Below, one piece after another: positions 1 to 5,570 of a stretch of 19,014 nt of DNA; within the stretch, counting starts at the first letter, position 1, and the number at the start of each line of letters is the position of its first letter. Origin of the DNA: JBBCJT01 sp037190665 (GTDB taxonomy: Bacteria; Pseudomonadota; Alphaproteobacteria; Acetobacterales; Acetobacteraceae). The DNA lies in contig JBBCJT010000244.1 in assembly GCA_037190665.1 (NCBI GenBank), forward strand, positions 1 to 19,014, given 5' to 3'. The translations under genes were made by a program, and so were the position numbers. The notes beneath the pieces were generated by a model, which searched no databases, was not told the origin of the DNA, and worked only from the letters and a program-made list of their open reading frames with translations.

Positions 1-36
1 CCCCTCCCCCAACAACGCTTGTTGTGGGGGGAGGGG
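1..36. terminator. GC-rich near-perfect hairpin at the window edge
   Basis: A C-rich arm (1-15) faces a G-rich arm (19-36) across a loop of about 3 nt. The arms are complementary except for two extra bases in the right arm. Such a stem is very stable and could terminate a gene lying left of the window. There is no clear T-tract on either side, and the flanking gene is not visible, so this role is inferred. It sits next to the repeat at 82-150 and may belong to the same intergenic element. Confidence 0.4.
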
Positions 37-81
37 CTGTCGACCGATTTGGCCGAAGGCCCTCTTGAAGGAATCCCGGAT

Positions 82-150
82 CCAAGGGCCGGTGGCCCTT
101 GGTGGGGTCGAGGGGCAAAGCCCCTCGTGGGGTGTGGGGCAAAGCCCCGC
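82..150. repeat. Triple-hairpin intergenic repeat downstream of the AraC-type gene
   Basis: Three successive inverted repeats are visible. CCAAGGGCC (82-90) pairs with GGCCCTTGG (94-102). GAGGGGC (110-116) pairs with GCCCCTC (120-126) around AAA. GGGGC (136-140) pairs with GCCCC (144-148), again around AAA. The last two share the GGGGCAAAGCCCC core, so the block looks like repeated units. It begins 10 bp beyond the stop codon of the minus-strand AraC-type gene and could act as its terminator. From memory, similar blocks are common between genes in Acetobacteraceae. No other copy was found in this window. Confidence 0.55.
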
Positions 151-159
151 GGATCGCGC

Positions 160-1014
160 CTACCGCAACGGCAGGTGGATGTCCGTGATCAGCTCCGCCG
201 GCCGCACTGTCTTCGCGTCGTTCACGTACACCTCGAAGCACGGCCGGTCGGCGAGGTCCTCGCCGCTTCCGGGCAGCCAGTCGCGGATCACGCGCAGATA
301 GGCGGATTCCAGTTCGGCATACGGGCCGATGTGCCGGTACACGGCATGGCGCCCGCCCTCGAGCCGCACCTCCGCCACCGGCGCCTCCACCGTCGCGTCG
401 GCGGGTGCGGTGATGCAGGCGTCGGCGCGCTGCTGGCGTGGCGGCACCGCCTGCGGATCGTCGGGATAGATGCCGATCCACTGCGTGCCCGGGCCCAGCA
501 GCCCGCGCGTGCCGGCCCATACGCCGAGCGTGTCGAAGGCGCCGCCGATCTCCGGATACGGACCGACATGGCGGATGCCGAGCAGGCGGCGGGACTGCAC
601 GTCGACGATGGTGACGGGAACGGGCATGTAGGAACTCCTGGGTTGGGGAAGGTCCGGGCGGTCGGGGGCGCGGTGGCGGGCGCGGAAGGCGGCGGGCGGG
701 ATGCCGTGCGCGTCGGCGAAGGCGCGGCCGAACGCGGCCGCGCTGCCGTAGCCCGCGCGGCGGATGATGCGCGCGATCGGCGCATCGCCGGTGGCCAGTT
801 CCACGGCCGCGCGATGCAGCCGCAACCGGCGGACCGTGTCCGCGGGCGTCTCGCCCATCGCCGCCCGCCAGATGCGGTGGAAGTGGAAGGGCGAGAACGC
901 CCCCACCTCCGCCACGCGGGCAAGGTCGAGCGGATGGTCGAGATGCGCCTGGACATGATCGAGCACGCGACGGATGCGTGCCTCGTGTCCCGCCTGTGTC
1001 GCCGTCAGCGCCAT
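160..1014 (-). CDS. AraC-family regulator with GyrI-like effector-binding domain
   Basis: This 284-residue protein has an N-terminal AraC/XylS double helix-turn-helix (about residues 10-107), including the FSPFHFHRIWRAAMGETP segment and a second helix-turn-helix around AGYGSAAAFGRAF. A C-terminal GyrI-like (SbmC/Rob-type) ligand-binding domain covers about residues 125-284, with the repeated HVGPYPEIGGAFD and HIGPYAELESAYL motifs. The family binds DNA through the first domain and usually a small hydrophobic or drug-like ligand through the second. The ATG at 1014 is chosen because GGAGG lies just upstream; in-frame codons further upstream give arginine/proline-rich sequence without family character. 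It is divergent from the ferredoxin-NADP reductase, separated by 161 bp, so it could regulate that gene or itself. Its ligand is unknown. The family call is secure; the target is inference. Confidence 0.92.
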   Translation of the reverse strand: MALTATQAGHEARIRRVLDHVQAHLDHPLDLARVAEVGAFSPFHFHRIWRAAMGETPADTVRRLRLHRAAVELATGDAPIARIIRRAGYGSAAAFGRAFADAHGIPPAAFRARHRAPDRPDLPQPRSSYMPVPVTIVDVQSRRLLGIRHVGPYPEIGGAFDTLGVWAGTRGLLGPGTQWIGIYPDDPQAVPPRQQRADACITAPADATVEAPVAEVRLEGGRHAVYRHIGPYAELESAYLRVIRDWLPGSGEDLADRPCFEVYVNDAKTVRPAELITDIHLPLR

Positions 1015-1140
1015 GTTGCCTCCGTTCCGGACCGGGTCACCCTGACGCGGCGCGCTTGATCCGGGTTGCGCGATTGGCCCCCGCCGCATCCCGCGCTGCC
1101 TTTTCCCGGCGGAGCGGGACGCGGAGTTCACTTTGACCGT

Positions 1141-1169
1141 TTGCGGCCGGGGTGAACGTGCCCTAGCTA
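1141..1169 (+). promoter_or_regulatory. Candidate promoter giving a leaderless reductase mRNA
   Basis: TTGCGG (1141-1146), a 17-bp spacer and TAGCTA (1164-1169) end 6 bp before the ATG at 1176. No Shine-Dalgarno sequence precedes that ATG. If transcription starts about 7 bp after the -10 element, the mRNA would begin at or near the start codon. The hexamers are weak matches to the sigma70 consensus. Support comes from the same arrangement upstream of lnt (5536-5564). Confidence 0.35.
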
Positions 1170-1175
1170 CCGGCC

Positions 1176-2192
1176 ATGGCCGAGACCCTGGAAACCGACG
1201 TCGCCATCGTGGGCGCTGGCCCCGTGGGCCTGTTCGCCGTCTTCGAATGCGGCATGCTGAAGATGCGCTGCGTCGTGATCGACGCACTGGACACGCTGGG
1301 TGGCCAGTGCGCCGCCCTGTATCCGGAAAAGCCGATCTACGACATCCCCGCCCATCCGCAGATCGAGGGCGGGGCGCTGGTGGAACGGCTCGAACGGCAG
1401 GCCGCACCGTTCCGTCCCGTTTATCTGCTCGGCCGGCGCGTGGAGCGGCTGGAAGGCGCGCGCGGCGATTTCACGCTGCACACCTCCTCGGGCGATGTGG
1501 TGCGCGCGAAGGCGGTGATCGTCGCCGCCGGCGCGGGTGCGTTCGGGCCGAACCGTCCGCCGCTGGAAGGGCTGCCCGGCTACGAGGCGACCGGCGCGGT
1601 GCGCTACTACGTGACGCGGAAGGAGGATCTGCGCGGCAGGCGCGTGGTGATCGCGGGCGGCGGCGATTCCGCGGTGGACTGGGCGCTGGCGCTGAAGGGC
1701 ATCGCGGCCGCGATCACGGTCGTGCATCGCCGGCCGAAATTCCGCGCGGCACCGGAGAGCGTCGCACAGATGGAAGCGGCTGCGGCCGCGGGCGAGATCA
1801 TGATGGCGATCCCGTACCAGCTCCATGCGCTGGCCGGCGACGGATCGCGGTTGGAAGCGGTGGAGCTCGCCACGCTCGCGGGCGAGGTCAGGCGCGTGGA
1901 GGCGGACACGCTGCTCGCCTTCTTCGGCCTCGCGATGGAACTCGGGCCGATCGCGCAATGGGGACTTGGTCTCGATCGCAACCATGTCGCGGTGACGCCG
2001 GCGACGTGCGAGACGAACATCCCCGGCGTGTTCGCGGTCGGCGACGTGGCGACCTATGCGGGCAAGCTGAAGCTGATCCTGCAGGGCTTCAGCGAGGCGG
2101 CGATGGCCGCGCACGCCATCCACCCGATTGTCTTCCCCGGCCAGGCGCTGCATTTCGAGTACTCGACGACCCAGGGCGTGCCGGCCGGCTGA
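1176..2192 (+). CDS. Ferredoxin/flavodoxin--NADP(+) reductase, thioredoxin-reductase-like type
   Basis: This is a 338-residue FAD/NAD(P)H oxidoreductase. The N-terminal FAD Rossmann motif is GAGPVG (residues 13-18), a second dinucleotide motif GGGDSAVDWA starts the NADPH domain, and the C-terminal FAD motif reads VFAVGDVATYAGKLKLI. The fold resembles thioredoxin reductase, but the redox-active CxxC is absent, which fits the TrxR-like ferredoxin--NADP reductases (YumC type). Those enzymes move electrons between NADPH and ferredoxin or flavodoxin in the cytoplasm. Length is typical for the family. The start ATG has no visible Shine-Dalgarno sequence, and a promoter-like pair abuts it. It is divergent from the AraC-type regulator, and a basic unknown protein follows 46 bp downstream. 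The electron partner cannot be read from the sequence. Confidence 0.88.
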   Translation: MAETLETDVAIVGAGPVGLFAVFECGMLKMRCVVIDALDTLGGQCAALYPEKPIYDIPAHPQIEGGALVERLERQAAPFRPVYLLGRRVERLEGARGDFTLHTSSGDVVRAKAVIVAAGAGAFGPNRPPLEGLPGYEATGAVRYYVTRKEDLRGRRVVIAGGGDSAVDWALALKGIAAAITVVHRRPKFRAAPESVAQMEAAAAAGEIMMAIPYQLHALAGDGSRLEAVELATLAGEVRRVEADTLLAFFGLAMELGPIAQWGLGLDRNHVAVTPATCETNIPGVFAVGDVATYAGKLKLILQGFSEAAMAAHAIHPIVFPGQALHFEYSTTQGVPAG

Positions 2193-2238
2193 CCCGGGCG
2201 GAGCGTCGTGGCGTGCCTGCTTCACACGGAGGAATCTG

Positions 2239-2745
2239 ATGAGCCTTGGCATCGCAGCCGAACGCAAGCTTCTGGCGGATGACGAATACGGCCCGGTCGC
2301 GGAGACGCATTATCCGGCGCTGAAGGAGGCCTCGCGCGACCGGCTGATCGAGCTGGCGAAGTGGCTGCGCGCCCGGCGCGGCCGCGCGCGGGACATCATC
2401 GCGGATCATCGCCGCGTCCGCCGCGGCAAGGCCGGCGAGCGCGGGCAGCAGACGCCGAGCGAGCGCGGCCTCGCCGCGAAGAAGCAGGTCTTCGCGCATG
2501 CGCTGCGGCGTGTGAACGGGCGCATCGCGGCGCTCGCCGCCGAACAGCGCGTGGCGGCGAAGGGCCTGCGCGAGGCGCTGGCGCGCAAGCGCATCACGCG
2601 TGCGCGTCACCCCGGCGCCGGCCGGACCGGCGGCGAGGGCATGCAGGACAAGGCGAGCACGCGCCGCCGCACCCGGATCAATCCCGGCAGGATCGGCAGC
2701 GTGTCCCAGCAGGGGCGCAACGCTCAGGCGCGGCGCGACGCGTAG
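2239..2745 (+). CDS. Uncharacterised strongly basic protein
   Basis: I do not recognise this 168-residue protein. The ATG at 2239 has a strong GGAGG (2229-2233) at good spacing, which supports real translation. About 50 N-terminal residues look folded and mixed in composition, with YGPVAETHYPALKEASRDRL followed by a helical IELAKWLRARRG stretch. The rest is dominated by Arg, Lys, Ala and Gly, with many RR, RKR and GR runs and an S/Q/R tail. It has no membrane segment or signal peptide. The basic tail suggests nucleic-acid or ribosome contact, but this is inference from composition alone. Its last 22 bases overlap the end of the convergent histidine kinase gene, so there is no spacer or terminator between them. 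It may be co-transcribed with the reductase upstream (46-bp gap). Confidence 0.72.
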   Translation: MSLGIAAERKLLADDEYGPVAETHYPALKEASRDRLIELAKWLRARRGRARDIIADHRRVRRGKAGERGQQTPSERGLAAKKQVFAHALRRVNGRIAALAAEQRVAAKGLREALARKRITRARHPGAGRTGGEGMQDKASTRRRTRINPGRIGSVSQQGRNAQARRDA

Positions 2746-4241
2746 GGCTCACGGGCGAGCGGCAGGCTGACGCGCAGCGTCGCCCCGCCGCCCGGCGTGT
2801 CCTCCACCATGATGGTGCCGCCATGGTCGCTGACGATCGTGCGGCACAGCGTCAGCCCGATGCCGGTGCCGTCGCCCTCGGCGCGCGTGGTGAAGAACGG
2901 CGCGAACACCCGCTCGCGCAGCGCGGGCGGGATGCCCGGCCCGTTGTCGGCGACGATGAAGTCGAGCGATCCGTCCGACGCCGCGGCCGCGACGCGGACC
3001 TCCCGCCCCGTAGGCCGCTCGCGCAGCGCGCGCTGCGCGTTGGCGAGCAGGTTGACCAGCAGGTGGACGATCTGGTCGGCATCGCCGGAGACCGGCGGCA
3101 GGTCCTCCGGCACGTCCGTCTCCAGCGCCACCGCGGCATCGACGAGCCGGTAGCCGATCAGGTCGAGCGCGGAGGACAGCGCCTCGTTGAAGCGCACCTC
3201 CTCCCGCTTCGGCACGCGCCGCCGCGCCATGGCGAGGAAGGACGTCACGATCCGCGCCGCGCGGGCTGCCGCCGCGCCGATCTTGCGCGCGCGGTCGCGG
3301 TTGGGCCCGCGCGTCGACTGCGCGAGCAGTGCCGCCTGCGCGACGACGATGGCGAGCGGGTTGTTGATCTCGTGCGCCACGCCGGCGAGCAGGCTGCTGC
3401 GGGCGGCGACACGTTCCGCCTGGCGCAGCGAATCCCGCTGCGCGCGCAGGGCGCGTTCGGCGAGGCGGCGCGCGGTCACGTCCGTATAGGTGGACAGCAG
3501 TGCGCCGTCCGGCAGGCGGCGGCGGCGCACCTCGATGATGCGGCCGTCGGGGCGCGTCTCCTCCAGCGTCTCGTCGCCCACGCTCATCAGCCGCGCGACG
3601 CGGTCGGCGATCAGCAGTTCCAGCTCCGCCTCGCGGTCCTCGTAGGCGTAGTGCTGGCCCGTCACCAGCCGGTGGCGGACATAGTCGCCGAGTGCGGTGC
3701 CGGGCGTGCCGAGATGCGGGGGGAAGTCGTACATCGCGTGGAAGCCGGCGTTGGACAGCACCACGCGGCCTTCGCGGTCGATGATGTTCACGCCCTCGGC
3801 GATGTTGGCGAGGATCGCTTCGAGCTGGGCCGAGCGGGTGGCGAGTTCCTCCTCGCGCCGGCGCACGGCGGTGAGGTCGCGCATGATGATGTAGTAGCCG
3901 CGCGCGCCCTTGCCGACCGGCGTGTAGATACGCTCCACGAAGATCCGCCGCTCCTGCGGATAATCCACCCAGCCGGCGGAGCGCAGCGCTTCGCCCGCCA
4001 GCGCGCGGGCGACATCGGACGCGGTCGAGGCCGCGACCTCCTCGCCCACCACCTCGGCCACGGACCGGCCGATCACGTCGGCGACGGCGCGGCCGAAGAA
4101 GGCGGCGTATTCGGCGTTGGCGTAGCGGTGGATGCGGTCCGGACCGATCCATGCGATCCGGGCGACGAGGCTGTCGAGGATGGCGCGGTAGATCGCGCCA
4201 TCGTCCGCGGCTTCAGCCGAGCGCATCGGGCGCGAGCACAT
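2724..4241 (-). CDS. Soluble PAS-PAS sensor histidine kinase
   Basis: This 505-residue kinase has no transmembrane segment, so sensing is probably cytoplasmic. A first PAS domain (about 18-125) ends with the typical YYIIMRDLT strand. A second PAS-like domain (about 135-258) ends in LLSTYTDVTARR. A coiled linker leads to the HisKA box HEINNP, with the phosphorylated His at residue 290. The HATPase domain follows, with the N box (LLVNLLANAQRA), G1 (DNGPGIP) and G2 (GDGTGIGL). It autophosphorylates on His290 and passes the phosphate to a response regulator, almost certainly the one encoded just upstream. Its start overlaps that gene: ATG 4241 overlaps by 29 bp, and a second in-frame ATG at 4226 by 14 bp. 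Neither has a strong Shine-Dalgarno sequence, so translational coupling is likely. The signal sensed is unknown. Confidence 0.92.
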   Translation of the reverse strand: MCSRPMRSAEAADDGAIYRAILDSLVARIAWIGPDRIHRYANAEYAAFFGRAVADVIGRSVAEVVGEEVAASTASDVARALAGEALRSAGWVDYPQERRIFVERIYTPVGKGARGYYIIMRDLTAVRRREEELATRSAQLEAILANIAEGVNIIDREGRVVLSNAGFHAMYDFPPHLGTPGTALGDYVRHRLVTGQHYAYEDREAELELLIADRVARLMSVGDETLEETRPDGRIIEVRRRRLPDGALLSTYTDVTARRLAERALRAQRDSLRQAERVAARSSLLAGVAHEINNPLAIVVAQAALLAQSTRGPNRDRARKIGAAAARAARIVTSFLAMARRRVPKREEVRFNEALSSALDLIGYRLVDAAVALETDVPEDLPPVSGDADQIVHLLVNLLANAQRALRERPTGREVRVAAAASDGSLDFIVADNGPGIPPALRERVFAPFFTTRAEGDGTGIGLTLCRTIVSDHGGTIMVEDTPGGGATLRVSLPLAREPYASRRA

Positions 4242-4926
4242 ATCCGGCGCCGCGCACGGTCTTGATCACCGCGGGCTTCGACGGATCGTCCTCGATCTTG
4301 CGGCGCAGCCGGGTGATGCGGACGTCGATGGAGCGGTCGAAGGCTTCCCAGCCGCGGCTGTGCGCGAGTTCCAGCAGCGATTCACGTGACAGCACGCGGC
4401 CCGGCCGTTCCGCGAAGGCCTTCAGCAGGTCGAACTCCATCGCGGTGAGCGGGATCTCCGCCCCGTCCGGCCCGATCAGCTTGCGCGCCGCGAGATCGAG
4501 CATGCGCCGCCCGAGCCGCACGCGCGGCCCCTGCGGCGCGGCCGTCGCGGCGCCGCGCAGGCTGACGCGGCGGAGCACGCTGCGGATGCGGGCGAGCAGC
4601 TCGCGGAGGTCGCAGGGCTTGGCGAGGTAGTCGTCCGCGCCGAGTTCGAGCCCGACGACGCGGTCCACGACATCGCCGGCGGCGGTGAGCATCACGATCC
4701 CGCCCGGGTAGCCGTCCCCGCGCAGCCGCCGCGCCACCGCGAGCCCGTCCTCGCCCGGCATCGCGACGTCCAGCACGATCACGTCCGCGGTGCGGTCCTG
4801 CAGCAGCGCCGACAGTGCCACCGCATCGGCGGCCGTGCGCACGTCGAGCCCGTGGCGGCGAAGGTACTCCCCCACCGCCTCGCGCAGGTCGGCCTCGTCC
4901 TCCGTGACGATGATGGACGCACTCAT
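4213..4926 (-). CDS. OmpR-family response regulator
   Basis: This 237-residue protein has a receiver domain (about 4-118) and a winged-helix DNA-binding domain (about 137-235). The receiver shows the acidic pair E9/D10, phosphoacceptor D53 (in IVLDVAMPGEDG), T81 and K103 (in YLAKP). The C-terminal domain carries LTAMEFDLLKAFAERPGRVLSRESLL and the recognition region DRSIDVRITRLRRKIE, ending in VRGAGYVLA. It is the first gene of a two-gene unit with the PAS kinase, whose gene overlaps its end. The ATG at 4926 is chosen because the receiver domain begins right after it; the Shine-Dalgarno match is weak. The divergent neighbours are a DUF1127 gene and a second tiny gene, and the shared intergenic region carries direct repeats that could be its binding sites. 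The regulon is unknown. Confidence 0.93.
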   Translation of the reverse strand: MSASIIVTEDEADLREAVGEYLRRHGLDVRTAADAVALSALLQDRTADVIVLDVAMPGEDGLAVARRLRGDGYPGGIVMLTAAGDVVDRVVGLELGADDYLAKPCDLRELLARIRSVLRRVSLRGAATAAPQGPRVRLGRRMLDLAARKLIGPDGAEIPLTAMEFDLLKAFAERPGRVLSRESLLELAHSRGWEAFDRSIDVRITRLRRKIEDDPSKPAVIKTVRGAGYVLAPDALG

Positions 4927-4980
4927 GGCGTAACGATCCGCCGGTTGCGGGTGCCCGCGCAAGCCCTGGTGGGATGCTTC

Positions 4981-5036
4981 ACATCGCAACATTCGAAACC
5001 ACATTCGCGCGAAAGCGACACAGAAGCGAAATCGAC
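4981..5036. promoter_or_regulatory. Direct-repeat cluster between the response regulator and DUF1127 genes
   Basis: ACATTCG occurs at 4989-4995 and again at 5001-5007, with a related ACATCG at 4981-4986. GCGAAAGCGAC (5009-5019) is followed by the near copy GCGAAATCGAC (5026-5036), 17 bp apart start to start. OmpR-type regulators generally bind short direct repeats. This cluster lies in the divergent intergenic region of such a regulator, so it is a candidate operator. The assignment is inference. Confidence 0.35.
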
Positions 5037-5084
5037 CGCGTCCATAACCCGCGCCCACACGAAACCCGGAAAGGACGAACCATC

Positions 5085-5237
5085 ATGAACGGACTGCTCC
5101 TGAAGACCATGTCGCTGATCACCCGGATGCAGACGGGGGCCGACCTCCATCATCTGGACGATCACATGCGGCGCGACATCGGCCTCGCCCCCGTGGCCCG
5201 CATGCGGCCCGAGCGGCTGTGGCGCGTCTTTCCCTGA
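5085..5237 (+). CDS. Small DUF1127 (YjiS-like) protein
   Basis: This 50-residue protein carries the DUF1127 pattern: a hydrophobic N-terminal helix, then LHHLDDHMRRDIGLAP, the conserved L..L.D..L.DIGL signature. The ATG at 5085 follows a purine-rich GGAAAGGA (5068-5075). DUF1127 proteins are abundant in alphaproteobacteria. Some members are small RNA-binding or stress/phosphate-related regulators, but no function can be assigned to this one. It lies divergent from the two-component pair, 158 bp from the response-regulator start, and 18 bp before another tiny gene, so the two small genes probably form one transcript ended by the hairpin at 5484-5519. Control by the divergent response regulator is plausible but unproven. 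Confidence 0.85.
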   Translation: MNGLLLKTMSLITRMQTGADLHHLDDHMRRDIGLAPVARMRPERLWRVFP

Positions 5238-5255
5238 CGAGAAAGGAGAACCTCG

Positions 5256-5444
5256 ATGCTGCGCTTCGGGCGGGTGTGGTCCGCGGTCGCCGATGCGGCG
5301 CACCGTGCGGCCTGGCGCAGCGCGGCGGCCCGGTCCGGCTTTCCGATGGAGGCGATACGGCGCGCGAATGACCATCTGCGCGCCGAGTGCGGCCTGCCGC
5401 CGCGCGTCGTCCGCCATCGCCTGCCGGACGGTCCCGCCGCCTGA
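5256..5444 (+). CDS. Small uncharacterised protein paired with DUF1127
   Basis: This is a 62-residue, arginine- and alanine-rich protein. The ATG at 5256 has a good AAAGGAG (5242-5248), which argues for real translation. The centre reads FPMEAIRRANDHLRAECGLPP. The helix-then-GLPP arrangement loosely recalls the end of DUF1127 (DIGLAP), so it may be a diverged relative, but I do not recognise the family with confidence. There is no membrane segment. It lies 18 bp after the DUF1127 gene and just before the hairpin terminator, so it is the last gene of that short transcript. Confidence 0.62.
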   Translation: MLRFGRVWSAVADAAHRAAWRSAAARSGFPMEAIRRANDHLRAECGLPPRVVRHRLPDGPAA

Positions 5445-5483
5445 TCCCCTTGCGCGGCGCGGCGGGCATGCCGCGTCGCGCGG

Positions 5484-5535
5484 GCGGCGGCCGCCCTGAT
5501 CCCCGCAGGCGGCCGCCGCTGTCGTTTCTGTGTGC
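5484..5535 (+). terminator. Rho-independent-type terminator after the small-protein genes
   Basis: A perfect 12-bp GC stem pairs 5484-5495 (GCGGCGGCCGCC) with 5508-5519 across a 12-nt loop. The T-containing stretch TGTCGTTTCTGTGTGC follows. The T-tract is imperfect, but the stem is very strong and lies 39 bp past the stop of the second small gene and upstream of the lnt promoter candidate. It probably separates the two transcription units. Confidence 0.65.
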
Positions 5536-5564
5536 TTGCGGCGCGGGCAGGCGCGCGGTAGCGC
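5536..5564 (+). promoter_or_regulatory. Candidate promoter giving a leaderless lnt mRNA
   Basis: TTGCGG (5536-5541), a 17-bp spacer and TAGCGC (5559-5564) end 6 bp before the GTG start of lnt at 5571. No Shine-Dalgarno sequence is present. The arrangement is the same as upstream of the ferredoxin-NADP reductase gene (1141-1169). The -10 match is weak, so the evidence is the shared geometry and position immediately after a terminator. Confidence 0.33.
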
Positions 5565-5570
5565 CGCGCC

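Noticed and set aside
1133..1161. TTGACC at 1133-1138 as the -35 of the reductase gene
   Set aside because: The -35 hexamer is good, but at 16-18 bp spacing there is no acceptable -10 (ACGTGC region). The TTGCGG/TAGCTA pair fits better.
2361..4265. 634-codon open frame on the plus strand opposite the histidine kinase
   Set aside because: The composition is Arg/Ala/His/Gly-rich with no recognisable motif, and it lies antisense to a kinase gene with complete HisKA and HATPase motifs. It is an artefact of high G/C at third positions.
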